Counted from the first letter of the stretch, positions 26,025-35,065 are shown. The stretch: 64,000 nucleotides of DNA from Elusimicrobiota bacterium (GCA_016218575.1 JACRDN010000023.1:100929-164928), one strand, 5' to 3'. The notes: generated from the sequence alone by a model not told the origin. Translations and numbers: made by a program.

Positions 26025-27827
26025 TTAAGGCCTACTTCGAGCCCCGATGGCCTCGGCGAAGGCCCGGGCGTAATTGTCGCGCAGGGCCCCCTCGTGCTCC
26101 ACCATGGCTTGCCGGGCGCGGGGCTCCATGTAGAGGCCGCCGCCGGCCAGGTCCTGGAGGCGCTTGAGCAAAGATTCCCGATCATGGTAGACCACGCCGG
26201 GATATTTAAGGAAAGGGTGCTCGACGAGGCGAATCGTATCGTAGAACAGGACGTCCTTGCCGCAGCAGAGGGCCTCGATCCCGGCCGTGGAGGGCCCGAA
26301 GGCGATCACGATCTGGGCGACCTTGAAGGCCTCCTGGGCCGGGAGCCCCGAGTCCATGACGAAGACGTCAGGCCGGCCGGCCAAGCGCTCCCCTAGGTCC
26401 CGGAATCCCTCCATCTCGAAGATGCGGCCCACGTTGTAGAGCTTGGACTTGATGACGATGAGGCGCTTGGGGAGCTGTTCCAAAGCCCAGAGCACGTCGT
26501 CGTACATGCGCCGCACCTCCCCGCGGGTGATGTGGGCGTCCTCCGAGAACGTGGTGTCGAACACCGCCACGCGGAGGTGGTCCCTAAATTTCTCGATGAG
26601 TGCCGCGTGCTCCGGGGCGGGGGGTAGGCGGTAGTAGTCGTTCTTGAACGGCCCCAGGACCTCGAGTTTCTTCACCCCGCGCCAGACGTAGCCGAAGATG
26701 TCCAACTGCCGCGGCGACCAGACAAAGAAGCGGTCGAGTTTGATGTAGCAGGTGGCCTCGGTGTGCACGAAGTCGTCGCCGTGGCAGATGTTGAAGCTCG
26801 CGATCCCGCGCCGCTCGAGGGCCGCGGCCTTCAGTATGCTGTCGGAGGCGTACTCTGTCGTTTCTCGATACATCTCGCAGGCGGTCCGCGAGAGCTCGTG
26901 TTCATGTTCGAGCAGTTTCTGGAAAAGCCGGATCACGGGCTCGGGAAAGCGCAGGAGCCCCGGCGCGCGGCGCATGACCCGCCGGGCCAAGGCCCGGTCC
27001 ATGCCGCAGGGTTCGCCCTCGGCCAGCCAGCGGTAGCCCCCGCGGTTGAGGCGCCTGCGGTCCTCGGCCGTGAGCTCGCTGGGATTGAAGATGAAGGTGA
27101 TATTTTCCGGCCGGTAGTCGCCGCTCTCTTCCAGCTGGTTGTAGAAGAGGAAGTGGTGGAAGAGTCTGCCTTCCCGCCATACCGCGGGTCCGGCCCAGCG
27201 CAAAGCGTATTTGGAGCGTAGGGGCTCCGACCTGGCTCGGCAGAGGCGCCTCAGCGCATACCAGATTATCGCCCCCGCGCGGGCGAGCCTCGAGCAACCG
27301 GGCCAAGGCGCCAAGGCGGGTGCCGCGGCCGAGGCGGGCTCGGCCATGAAGCGCTGGACGGTCTCCGCAGTCACCGGTTCGAGGCAGTAGCGGTCAAAGA
27401 GGCGCATCCAGGGGCCGACGTCGGGCCCCCCGTCGCCCAGGACCTCTGCGTCCGGGACGTGGTAGCGCCCGCTTACCTTCTCGATTAGTTGGATGTATAG
27501 AAGCTTCTTCAGGTAGAGATCGAATGCTTCCTGATCGCTCCAGCCGAACCATAGTAGGGCCTCGGCGCAGGCTTCTTGGCGCAAGGCCTGGGGGTAGACT
27601 TGCGTGAACAGCCTCTCGGCCAGAAACACGGCGAAGCGCTTGATCTTGAACACCGCGGCCGGGTCCTGCCCGAACCGGACCCTTTTCGCCCCCGCGGGGA
27701 CTTTCGCCACGGGAGTCCGTCGGACGTACCAGACATCGTCGAAGCCCCGGACGCGCAGGAACGAGAAAGCGTCCAGGCGTTCGATAAGGAGACTGCGGCG
27801 CGGCAGCGCCGCGGTCCTCGGGCTCAT
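26025..27827 (-). CDS. GT-B-like surface-glycan transferase
   Basis: A 600-residue protein. Its last third has the arrangement of capsule and CDP-glycerol type transferases: VAVFDTTFSEDAHI, then VIAFGPSTAGIEALCCGKDVLFYDT, which resembles the donor-binding end. It shares this plan with the protein at 14591-16432. The N-terminal 330 residues are unrecognised. It is the last gene of the long minus-strand operon and overlaps the oxidoreductase upstream by one base. Function inferred from fold only. Confidence 0.55.
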   Translation of the reverse strand: MSPRTAALPRRSLLIERLDAFSFLRVRGFDDVWYVRRTPVAKVPAGAKRVRFGQDPAAVFKIKRFAVFLAERLFTQVYPQALRQEACAEALLWFGWSDQEAFDLYLKKLLYIQLIEKVSGRYHVPDAEVLGDGGPDVGPWMRLFDRYCLEPVTAETVQRFMAEPASAAAPALAPWPGCSRLARAGAIIWYALRRLCRARSEPLRSKYALRWAGPAVWREGRLFHHFLFYNQLEESGDYRPENITFIFNPSELTAEDRRRLNRGGYRWLAEGEPCGMDRALARRVMRRAPGLLRFPEPVIRLFQKLLEHEHELSRTACEMYRETTEYASDSILKAAALERRGIASFNICHGDDFVHTEATCYIKLDRFFVWSPRQLDIFGYVWRGVKKLEVLGPFKNDYYRLPPAPEHAALIEKFRDHLRVAVFDTTFSEDAHITRGEVRRMYDDVLWALEQLPKRLIVIKSKLYNVGRIFEMEGFRDLGERLAGRPDVFVMDSGLPAQEAFKVAQIVIAFGPSTAGIEALCCGKDVLFYDTIRLVEHPFLKYPGVVYHDRESLLKRLQDLAGGGLYMEPRARQAMVEHEGALRDNYARAFAEAIGARSRP

Positions 27828-28855
27828 CAGGATATGCGTGGAGCCCGATGGGTAATGCGCTCAGCGAGCTTCACCGGGCGCCCGCCGTCCCGGGCGGAGG
27901 CCAGAAGCCCCTTGGCCGCGGCCAGGGCCAGGAGCCCGTCGCGGCCGGAGCAGGCCGGGGCCTTCTTGCGGCCGGCAAGGCAGGCCGCGATGTCGGACAC
28001 TGCACTTAGGAATCCGGACGGGCCTGGGGGCGGAGGCGGCAGATCCCGCGCGGCCAGCTCCTGGTAGCCCGTGAAATTAGGGCTTTCCGTAAACTTGTAG
28101 AGCTCCAGGCGCCGGCAGTTGTCCGTCAGCCTGAGGCGGCCTTTCGAGCCTAGAACGTCGAGCTCGAAGATGAAGTCTTCGCGCTTGCCTGAGCAGGCGA
28201 TAAAGCCGTGGGCGCCATTCGAGAGAGAGAGTAATCCTGCCGCGGTGGGTTCCTCCGAGCACGTCCCGCGCACCTCACGGCCCCAGACCTCCTCGATCTC
28301 TCCCCCGAGATAGGCGATGGCGTCGAGCAAGTGCGTGCCGATGTTGTAGATTTTCTCGGAGTACCAGCCGCCGATGACTTTGATCTCGCCGATATCGCCC
28401 GCGGCGATGAGGGCCTTGGCGTGGGCGACCACCCGGTCCCAGCGGCGCAAATGGTTGACCGCCAAGACCACGCCGCGGCGCTCCGCGGCCTCCACGATCT
28501 CCCGGGCTTGCCAGACCTCCTCGGCCATGGGCTTTTCCAGAAACAAGGCCGGCACCCCGGCCTCGATCAAGGCCGAGGCCAGCTCGTGGTGCGACGCGAC
28601 GGGGGTGCAGACGCTCACGATATCGGGCCGGACTTCGGCCAGCATTTGCCGCCAATCCGAGTAGACCGCGTCGAGGCCGCGCGCGCGCCGGAAGGTCTCG
28701 CGGCGGCCCGCGTCCAGGTCGGCGCCCGCGGCGAGCTCTATCTCCGGACAGCTTTGGTAAGCCCGAGCGTGGGTCCATATCTCCTTGCGCTTGGGGTCCG
28801 AATCGAAGGCGCTGCCGATTTGGCCGAGTCCGATGATCGCGGCCTTATACCGCAT
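27827..28855 (-). CDS. Gfo/Idh/MocA-family sugar oxidoreductase
   Basis: A 342-residue NAD(P)-dependent dehydrogenase: AAIIGLGQIGSAF (dinucleotide binding), VSVCTPVASHHE and LFLEKPMAEE (with the EKP motif). NIGTHLLDAIAYLGG contains the GxHxxD active-site segment. Members oxidise or reduce nucleotide-linked sugars, often at C3. It overlaps the ABC exporter by 11 bases and belongs to the same operon. Confidence 0.88.
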   Translation of the reverse strand: MRYKAAIIGLGQIGSAFDSDPKRKEIWTHARAYQSCPEIELAAGADLDAGRRETFRRARGLDAVYSDWRQMLAEVRPDIVSVCTPVASHHELASALIEAGVPALFLEKPMAEEVWQAREIVEAAERRGVVLAVNHLRRWDRVVAHAKALIAAGDIGEIKVIGGWYSEKIYNIGTHLLDAIAYLGGEIEEVWGREVRGTCSEEPTAAGLLSLSNGAHGFIACSGKREDFIFELDVLGSKGRLRLTDNCRRLELYKFTESPNFTGYQELAARDLPPPPPGPSGFLSAVSDIAACLAGRKKAPACSGRDGLLALAAAKGLLASARDGGRPVKLAERITHRAPRIS

Positions 28856-30632
28856 CGCCCAGCCTCTCGCGGCGCAGGGACTGCAGGTCGTAGAAGCGGC
28901 GGTAGGGCCCTTGGCGGGCGTGGAGCTCCTCGTGGGTGCCGGCCTCGGCCACGCGCCCGCGCTCTAGCACCACGATGCGGTCGGCGTTCTTGATCGTGGA
29001 GAAGCGATGGGCGATCACGATCATGGTCCTGTCCTTGGCGAGCTCCGCGATAGCCTCCTGTATGAGGCGCTCGGTCTCCGCGTCCATGGCGGAGGTGGCC
29101 TCGTCCAAGATGAGAATCGGCGCGTCGCGCAGGAAGGCCCGGGCGATGGCGATGCGCTGGCGCTGGCCCCCGGAGAGCCGCACCCCGCGCTCGCCTAGCT
29201 GGGTCTTCTCGCGCTCGGGGAGGGAGGCCACGAATTCCGAAGCCCGGGCGCGCTTGAGAGCCAGGGCCAAGGCCTCCGGCGGGCAATCCGCGAGGCCGTA
29301 TTTGACGTTGTTTTCCAAGGTATCGTCGAAGATGAAGGTGTCCTGGGCCACGACGGCGACCAGGCGCGCCCAGTCCTCGCGCGCGAGCTCCGGCAGGGGG
29401 ATCCCATCCGCGGCGATTCGGCCGGAGCTCGGATCGAAGAGTCTGAGGAGGAGGCGGGCCATAGTGGTTTTTCCCGCTCCCGAGGAGCCCACGATCGCCA
29501 CCGTCGCGCCCTTGGGGATCTCGAGGGTGACTCCCTCCAGGGCCTCGCCTTCCCCCGCGGGATAACGGAAGGAGACTTTGTCGAGGACGAGGCTTTTGCT
29601 GAAGGCTGGCAGGCGCCGGAGGCCCCAGGCCAGGGGCGGGTGGAGGCGTCCGGAGAGGAGGCGCGGCAGATCGCAGACCCGGGATGCGTACTCGGCGACC
29701 CGGATGCGGGCGTCGTTCAAGGCGCTGACCTTGGGGATAAGCCGGGTCACCACCACGAGGAAGGTGAGAAGCACCGGGCCGGGGGTGTTGAGGCGGGTCA
29801 CCGCGAAATAGATGACCAGGCAAAGAAGCCCGTCTCCGAGAAGCCCCTCGGCCAAGGTGTTGGCCGAGGCGGCCAGGGCCGCGCCGTCGGCGTTTTTCTC
29901 GATCCGGTGGGCGAGGGTCGAGAAGCGGGCCTTCTCGAAGCGCTCGCTCGCGAAGGCCTTGACCACCTCGATGCCCTGGTGCACGGCGATGACGGAGGAC
30001 TTGAGGGCGGTCTTCAAGGCCCCGTGCTCGGCCCCCAGGCGCCGCACCCATGTAATAAACAGCCCTGATACGGCGTAGCGGACCGTGCCCAGGAGAGCTA
30101 TCACCGCGGTCAGCTTCCAGGAGAGGGTCAGCATGAGGAAGCTCAATACCAGGAGGGAGACCGCGTTGGCCAGGATCACGACGGCGAAGTTGAAGGCCTG
30201 GCCCGCGTACTCCACCTCGTTTTCGAGCACCTGGGCCAGGGTCCCGCTCGAGGTCGCGTGGAAGTAGAAGAGGTGGGAGTCCACGGCCCGGGCGAAAGCG
30301 GCCTGGCGCAAATCCTTCATGAAGGGGTTGTAGACCTTGGCCGAGGCCATGAACGCCGCGAATTTTAGGAGAAGGGTCGCCGCGATGACGCCGAATACCG
30401 TGATCATCAAGGTTCCCGGGGTGAGGGGAATGCTCAGCCAGGCGAATGCCCGGCTGAGCCACCCGACTTTCGCGAGGAAGGCTTCCCCCTGTTGTATCCA
30501 TCCGATCAAGGGCAGAAGGAGGCCTATGCCCGCCCCCTCCGAGAGCGTGGAGCTGACCAGCAGGATTCCGAGGAGGGCGAGCCTCGCCCGGTAGGCCTTG
30601 ATGAAGGGGGAAAACGCCCGCCAGGCGCTCAC
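28845..30632 (-). CDS. ABC exporter, fused membrane and ATPase domains (MsbA-like)
   Basis: 595 residues from the GTG at 30632, which overlaps the upstream stop (GTGA). Six membrane helices span residues ~20-310. The ATPase domain has Walker A GSSGAGKT, signature LSGGQ, Walker B ILILDEAT and the H-loop IAHRF. It is a half-transporter that would work as a dimer to flip a lipid-linked oligosaccharide or glycolipid. Its position between nucleotide-sugar genes suggests a glycan intermediate as cargo. Confidence 0.9.
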   Translation of the reverse strand: MSAWRAFSPFIKAYRARLALLGILLVSSTLSEGAGIGLLLPLIGWIQQGEAFLAKVGWLSRAFAWLSIPLTPGTLMITVFGVIAATLLLKFAAFMASAKVYNPFMKDLRQAAFARAVDSHLFYFHATSSGTLAQVLENEVEYAGQAFNFAVVILANAVSLLVLSFLMLTLSWKLTAVIALLGTVRYAVSGLFITWVRRLGAEHGALKTALKSSVIAVHQGIEVVKAFASERFEKARFSTLAHRIEKNADGAALAASANTLAEGLLGDGLLCLVIYFAVTRLNTPGPVLLTFLVVVTRLIPKVSALNDARIRVAEYASRVCDLPRLLSGRLHPPLAWGLRRLPAFSKSLVLDKVSFRYPAGEGEALEGVTLEIPKGATVAIVGSSGAGKTTMARLLLRLFDPSSGRIAADGIPLPELAREDWARLVAVVAQDTFIFDDTLENNVKYGLADCPPEALALALKRARASEFVASLPEREKTQLGERGVRLSGGQRQRIAIARAFLRDAPILILDEATSAMDAETERLIQEAIAELAKDRTMIVIAHRFSTIKNADRIVVLERGRVAEAGTHEELHARQGPYRRFYDLQSLRRERLGDAV

Positions 30633-31687
30633 TCGAAGACCTGCGGGTACTCCCGGCGCGCGCGCTGGTAGTCGTCCGGCTGGCCGATGTCTATCCAATA
30701 CTCGCGGACCGGGAAGCACCCGACCGCGCCGCGGCCGCGGGCCTTCTCGAGAATCGAGGTCATGTCGCAGAGCCGCCCCTTGGGGACGAGGCGGAGCACG
30801 CCCGGGGACAGGACGTATATTCCGGCGTTGACGAAGAACCGGTGCGTGGGCTTCTCCAGTATCCGCTCCAGGCGCTGGGCCGCGTCCATCTGCACGACCC
30901 CGAAGGGAACCTGGAAGTCATACTCCCGCACGCAGACCGTGGCGTCATGCCCCTCTTCCTCGTGGTAGCGCACCAAAGCGGGAAAATCCACCTTGGTGAG
31001 AAGATCCCCGTTCATCACGATCAGGGGATGATCGGGCTTGGAGGGCAGAAGGGAGAGGGCCCCGGCCGTGCCCAGGCTTTCGCGCTCGCGCAGATAGCGG
31101 ATCTCGACGCCGAGGCGGGAGCCGTCGCCGAAATGCCCGACGATTTGCTCGGCCTGGTGGTTGGTCGCCAGGAAGAAGCGCTTGAAGCCCGAGGCCTCGA
31201 ACTGCTCGATGATGGTCTCAAGGAGCGGCTTGGGGCCGACGGGGAGGAGGGGCTTGGGGCGGTCCTGGGTGAGGGGCAGGAGGCGGCGCCCGGCCCCGCC
31301 CACCATGAGCACGACCCAGTTGGGCTTCTCCTCGGCATCGGCAAGGTGCTCAGAGAGGCGCACGAGGTCCACCACGCGTCCCTTCTTGTCCACGATCGGG
31401 ACGTTGGCCCGCCTCTCCCGGCGCATACAGCGCGAGATTTCTTCGCGGGTGGCCCCGCGCGGCAAGGTGACGGGCTTGGGATTCATGACGGCCGAGAGGG
31501 GGGCGTCCAAGCCGTGGCCCTTGAGCATCCCCTTGCGCAGATCCGAGTCCACGACCACGCCCTCCAGCCGCCCCGTTTTGCCCGCGACCAGGACCATGCC
31601 CACGGCCGCGGGTCCGGCCATGAGCTCCATGGCCTGGCGCACCGTGGCGGTCCTGGGAAGGGTCAACCGCGCGACGGCGAAGGGCAT
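30629..31687 (-). CDS. Sugar-1-phosphate nucleotidyltransferase with CBS domains
   Basis: 352 residues from the ATG at 31687. Two CBS motifs occupy residues ~5-115 and the nucleotidyltransferase domain follows: VLMVGGAGRRLLPLTQDRPKPLLPV is the NTP-binding signature. NGDLLTKVDF is the metal-binding region. The CBS-plus-transferase plan occurs next to nonulosonate genes in Campylobacter and Legionella (PtmE type), where the enzyme makes GDP-glucosamine for the legionaminate pathway. That makes it a good candidate for supplying LegB's substrate here; the assignment is inference. Confidence 0.82.
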   Translation of the reverse strand: MPFAVARLTLPRTATVRQAMELMAGPAAVGMVLVAGKTGRLEGVVVDSDLRKGMLKGHGLDAPLSAVMNPKPVTLPRGATREEISRCMRRERRANVPIVDKKGRVVDLVRLSEHLADAEEKPNWVVLMVGGAGRRLLPLTQDRPKPLLPVGPKPLLETIIEQFEASGFKRFFLATNHQAEQIVGHFGDGSRLGVEIRYLRERESLGTAGALSLLPSKPDHPLIVMNGDLLTKVDFPALVRYHEEEGHDATVCVREYDFQVPFGVVQMDAAQRLERILEKPTHRFFVNAGIYVLSPGVLRLVPKGRLCDMTSILEKARGRGAVGCFPVREYWIDIGQPDDYQRARREYPQVFE

Positions 31688-31692
31688 GGGCC

Positions 31693-33273
31693 TTAGGAGA
31701 CTCCGGCCGGCGCGCGGGTCGGGCCCTTGAGGTTGCCGAAGCTGCGCCGGCCCTGCTTGCGGAAATCCGGAATATTCGGCTCGCCGTGGCTCTTGCGCCA
31801 AACCTTCTCGTAGTCCTGGACGCGCTTGAGGTCTCCCTGGACCATGAGCTCGCGCAGGCCCAGGAGCTCAACCGCGTTGAAGTTCTCTGAGATGACCGCG
31901 GTGATCTTGGTGGCGTCTCCCAGGTCCAGGAGGAAGGCCTCGAGGTCGCCGCCGTACTGCTCGAGGATCTTATCCTTGTAGGTGTAGTACCACTCCGAGC
32001 CTGGGTAGGGGGTGGCGAAAAAGGGGTTGGCCTTGATGCCCAAGGTCTGCCAGGCCCGGATGCTGTCCACGATGGAGTCGAAGAACTCGTCCGGAAATCC
32101 CATGATCTGGTTGGGGATGGGGCGTATCCCGGCCTCCATCGTGATCTTGACCGCCTTGATGTTGTTCTCGGGCGTGGCCCCCTTGCCGATGTTGCGCAGG
32201 ACCCGCGCGGAGAAGGACTCGAGTCCATAGTCAAGGTAGGTGCAGCCCGCCTCGTGCATCATCTTGAGGACCCCGGGGCTGCAAAGCCCGGCGTGGCTGG
32301 TCCCCGACCAATGCACCCCCCGGCAGGCGTCGGGGTCGTGGGGGGCCCCGCGGCGCACGCAGTCGGGCTGGAGCCCCTCCTCTTTCCAGAGCCGGCAGAT
32401 CTCGGAGAGCCACTTGCCGCGGGTGGTGGCGTTCATGGTCATGAGGTTTTCGTCGAGGAAGGTCACGAAGTCCACCCCGAAGCGCGTCCTCATGTATTTG
32501 ACCATGTCCACGATGTAGCGCGGGCTATGCCAGCGGATCTGGCGGTCGTAGGAGAATTCCACATCGCGGCGGCCTTGGGCGTCCTCCACCACCTTCATGT
32601 CCCCGGTGAGCCCCAGGTGGAAGCAGAAGCGGCAGATAAGCGAGCAGCCGTAGCTCGTGTTGATGTCGAGGCGCCTCTTGGCCGTCATGGCCTCCTCGGA
32701 GAGGAGCAGCCCGCTGTTCTTGAAGTAAATGTCCAAGGGGAACATCTCCCAGGCCGGATAGGGCAGGACGTCCAAATTCGGTATGAGCGGCCGGGAGGCG
32801 TTGAGGCGGATTTGGCGGTTCTCGTCGCGGTAGATGAGGCCTAGGCAGCTCGCCCAGTCGGGCTTGCCGCCGTCGAAGCGCTCCAAGAGCTCCGGCCAGG
32901 TGACGAAGGCCTCTCCCACCACCCCAAGATCGGCCTCCGGGAGGAAGGTCATGATGTCGAGGGGCATGCTCGTGAGAAATCCCCCGCCCAGGACGATGAG
33001 GGATTTGGGGGAGCACTCGCGCGCCAACTTCACCGTCTTCTTGATGTAGCCGTAGGAGGTGGTGATGCCGCCGGTCGCGATGATGTCCCAGGAATCGGCC
33101 GACAAGGCCTCGCGCAGGACGTCGTCTCCCGGGCGGTGGCCGTTGGCATCGAAGACCATGACCTGATGGCCGGCCTTGTCGGCCAAAGCCGCGCACAGGG
33201 CCAGGCCGTAGGCGACGTGCTTGGGGTTGTCCTCGGCCCGGATTACCGGGTTGACGATGAGGATTTTAGCCAC
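31693..33273 (-). CDS. Cobalamin-type radical SAM protein
   Basis: 526 residues. Residues 1-150 are a B12-binding-like domain (LGGGFLTSMPLDIM, VVGEAFVTWPELL). The radical SAM core has CSLICRFC, with cluster ligands C210, C214 and C217, followed by FLDENLM and YGLESFSARVLRNIGKGAT. It differs in sequence from the protein at 12675. Sitting between a DUF115 protein and a nucleotidyltransferase, it probably modifies a sugar or an acyl group; substrate unknown. Confidence 0.82.
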   Translation of the reverse strand: MAKILIVNPVIRAEDNPKHVAYGLALCAALADKAGHQVMVFDANGHRPGDDVLREALSADSWDIIATGGITTSYGYIKKTVKLARECSPKSLIVLGGGFLTSMPLDIMTFLPEADLGVVGEAFVTWPELLERFDGGKPDWASCLGLIYRDENRQIRLNASRPLIPNLDVLPYPAWEMFPLDIYFKNSGLLLSEEAMTAKRRLDINTSYGCSLICRFCFHLGLTGDMKVVEDAQGRRDVEFSYDRQIRWHSPRYIVDMVKYMRTRFGVDFVTFLDENLMTMNATTRGKWLSEICRLWKEEGLQPDCVRRGAPHDPDACRGVHWSGTSHAGLCSPGVLKMMHEAGCTYLDYGLESFSARVLRNIGKGATPENNIKAVKITMEAGIRPIPNQIMGFPDEFFDSIVDSIRAWQTLGIKANPFFATPYPGSEWYYTYKDKILEQYGGDLEAFLLDLGDATKITAVISENFNAVELLGLRELMVQGDLKRVQDYEKVWRKSHGEPNIPDFRKQGRRSFGNLKGPTRAPAGVS

Positions 33274-34267
33274 GCAGGAAGGCCTCTAGCGGGCTCCAGC
33301 CGATGCGGTTTCCAAAGAGGATGCCTCCCTCGGTGCAGTTCACGGTCTCGACCCCGTCGGGCGCGGCCTGGGCGAGCTGGAGGAAGCAGTTGCGGTACCA
33401 GAAATAGGTGGGGTCGGTGTACCAGGTCTTTCCCAGATGGGGGTTGGGCACCTGGATGTAGCCCTCCTCGGGATTGTCCGGGAAGAGGTCCTTGATCACG
33501 TCGTAGTACTGGGTCATGCGCAGGGGGGTCTCGGGGGCGTAGGAGAAGTCCATGCCTATGAGGCCGATTTTGGTCCGGCGCAGGATGGCCACCGCGAAGA
33601 CCCACGAGGAGGAGCCCACGTTCCCGCCGGTGACCAGGCAGGGCAGAGGATTGACCGCGTTGATCTTGCGGGTAAAGCTCTCCGGGGAGTCCGTGTCATC
33701 GTAAATCGGGTTCCACCAGTACACGTCCATCCCGGACTCGATGCAGCGCTCGGCTACGTCGGGGGCGACGCTCGTCGAAAGGATGGCCTTCATCTTGGGG
33801 CCATGCTTGTTGACGAGCGCAATGAGCTCGCTGTTGTAGCGGCGCTCGTTCTCCCCGACTGTGGGGTCCAGGTCCTGGTTGCGGAAATAGTCGTCGGGGG
33901 CGCGCCGGTCGATTTTGGTGTCCCCGAACCAGCGCACGATGCGGTCGGGATGGGGGTCCACGCTCACCACGTACTGGGGGATGATGCCGTTTCTTAAAAG
34001 AAAGCCCAAAGCCCCGTCGCAGGCGACTATGGTGAGCCCCCCGTGGCCGACGCGCTTCAAGGTCTCGACGGGCTTGGCCCGGTGCAGGCTCGGGCCCGCG
34101 GAAACCACCAAGGCCGGGGCCGCGGGGGTCTCGTCGCGCACTTCCTTGACGCTCTTCTTGACGAAGGGCTTGTTGAGCCGGGCGTGCTTGAGGCCGATCT
34201 CGGCGGTTTTTCGGAAGGTGGCCTCGGCAATTTGGCTCAATTGCGCGGGCGAGAGGTCCTTCATCAC
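33266..34267 (-). CDS. DUF115/Maf-like glycosyltransferase family protein
   Basis: 333 residues with the DUF115 core: ALVVSAGPSLHRAKPVETLK, IVACDGALGFLLRNGIIPQYVVSVDP and LVTGGNVGSSSWVFAVAILRRTKIGLIGMDFSY. The family includes motility-associated Maf proteins, which attach pseudaminic or legionaminic acid to flagellin, and archaeal pterin diphosphokinases. In a window with two nonulosonate pathways, a nonulosonate-transfer role is attractive. The protein is shorter than flagellin Maf proteins (over 600 residues). Confidence 0.75.
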   Translation of the reverse strand: MMKDLSPAQLSQIAEATFRKTAEIGLKHARLNKPFVKKSVKEVRDETPAAPALVVSAGPSLHRAKPVETLKRVGHGGLTIVACDGALGFLLRNGIIPQYVVSVDPHPDRIVRWFGDTKIDRRAPDDYFRNQDLDPTVGENERRYNSELIALVNKHGPKMKAILSTSVAPDVAERCIESGMDVYWWNPIYDDTDSPESFTRKINAVNPLPCLVTGGNVGSSSWVFAVAILRRTKIGLIGMDFSYAPETPLRMTQYYDVIKDLFPDNPEEGYIQVPNPHLGKTWYTDPTYFWYRNCFLQLAQAAPDGVETVNCTEGGILFGNRIGWSPLEAFLRG

Positions 34268-34269
34268 GG

Positions 34270-34467
34270 CTAATTCTTGGGCTTGGAGGTGTCTTCCCAG
34301 ACGAAAGACCCCTTGGGCTTCATCACGAAGGCGATGCTGCCGCCCAGCTTCTCCAGGGCGCGCTTCTCGAACTCGGTCCGGAGCTTATCTTCCTTGCTCT
34401 CGTCCGCCTTCGCGTCCTGCGGCTTGATTTCCGGGGCCTTATAGTTGCCTTTCAGGTATTCTGACAT
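34270..34467 (-). CDS. Small charged protein heading the operon
   Basis: 65 residues from the ATG at 34467, rich in Lys and Glu, with no recognised domain (MSEYLKGNYKAPEIKPQDAK at its start). The start is fixed by a good promoter 11 bases upstream. The gene is 2 bases from the DUF115 gene. It could be a small partner of that protein. Confidence 0.6.
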   Translation of the reverse strand: MSEYLKGNYKAPEIKPQDAKADESKEDKLRTEFEKRALEKLGGSIAFVMKPKGSFVWEDTSKPKN

Positions 34468-34473
34468 GCTCAA

Positions 34474-34502
34474 ATTATAGCCTTTAGGCCCCCTGCCTTC
34501 AA
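34474..34502 (-). promoter_or_regulatory. Sigma-70-like promoter of the 26-34 kb operon
   Basis: On the minus strand TTGAAG (34497-34502), a 17-base spacer and a perfect TATAAT (34474-34479) precede the ATG at 34467 by 6 bases. It is the best promoter in the window. TTTAGGCC/GGCCTAAA arms (34483-34490 and 34503-34510) bracket the spacer and -35 and may be a terminator for the toxin gene or an operator. Confidence 0.7.
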
Positions 34503-34510
34503 GGCCTAAA
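34483..34510 (-). terminator. Hairpin after the toxin gene overlapping the next promoter
   Basis: The 8-bp arms TTTAGGCC and GGCCTAAA are separated by 12 bases, directly after the parE-like stop at 34512. There is no long U-run, so termination is possible but not certain. Because it overlaps the -35 box it may instead be a regulatory site. Confidence 0.35.
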
Positions 34511-34511
34511 T

Positions 34512-34757
34512 CTAGGATAACGGCCGACGGCGGCAGTCCCGGATATAGGCTATCTCTATATGCTGCCCCGAGACGCGATAGACCACGCGATAAAACTCCA
34601 CGATAAAGCCGCGATATCCCGCGAAGGGCCCCGCCATGGAGGCCCCCAGCTCCGGGTACTCCTTGAGGGCCGAGATCTGCCGGATGAGCCGGGAAAACAG
34701 GGGCTCGAGGACGCGGTCCAGGTCTTCCTGGGCTTGGGGCAGGAGGACGATCTTCAA
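34512..34757 (-). CDS. ParE/RelE-superfamily toxin
   Basis: 81 residues. KIVLLPQAQEDLDRVLEPLF is the usual N-terminal helix of ParE toxins, and YRGFIVEFYRVVYRVSGQHIEIAYIRDCRR matches the C-terminal sheet with the conserved tyrosine and arginine. It follows its antitoxin with a 4-base overlap. Action on gyrase (ParE) or ribosome-bound mRNA (RelE) cannot be told from sequence alone. Confidence 0.85.
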   Translation of the reverse strand: MKIVLLPQAQEDLDRVLEPLFSRLIRQISALKEYPELGASMAGPFAGYRGFIVEFYRVVYRVSGQHIEIAYIRDCRRRPLS

Positions 34758-35029
34758 GGCTGGGCTTTTCTTTTTTTAAGGTAGGATTCCAGGGCCGCGC
34801 CAGCGCCGTCCCGGGACTCCTTCTCGGCCCTTTGCAGCCTCTGGCTCCAGTCCGCAAACCCCATCTCGCCTTGGGTGGCGAGCATGCCCTCATAGGACTC
34901 ATAGCTCACCAAAACCGCCGCGGCCCGTCCTCTTTGGGTCACGATCACGGGCTGGTCCGTCTTCTTGACCTGCTCCACGTATTTCTTGGCCTTTGACTGG
35001 AGGTCGCTGATAGGTATAATCTTATTCAT
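34754..35029 (-). CDS. Phd/YefM-type antitoxin
   Basis: 91 residues from the ATG at 35029. MNKIIPISDLQSKAKKYVEQ and PVIVTQRGRAAAVLVSYESYE are the DNA-binding half of the Phd/YefM family; the charged C-terminal helix would wrap the toxin. The ATG at 35029 is supported by a TATAAT 8 bases upstream, rather than an in-frame start further upstream. It probably represses its own promoter. Confidence 0.85.
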   Translation of the reverse strand: MNKIIPISDLQSKAKKYVEQVKKTDQPVIVTQRGRAAAVLVSYESYEGMLATQGEMGFADWSQRLQRAEKESRDGAGAALESYLKKRKAQP

Positions 35030-35036
35030 GACTCTA

Positions 35037-35065
35037 ATTATATATCTAAACATAGTGATAAGCAA
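35037..35065 (-). promoter_or_regulatory. Promoter of the toxin-antitoxin pair
   Basis: TTGCTT (35060-35065), 17 bases, and TATAAT (35037-35042) on the minus strand, in AT-rich DNA directly before the antitoxin ATG at 35029. Confidence 0.55.

Noticed and set aside
28738..30501. A 587-codon frame overlapping the ABC exporter on the same strand
   Set aside because: Arg/Pro/Gly-rich out-of-frame reading of the exporter gene, which has all ABC motifs in its own frame.
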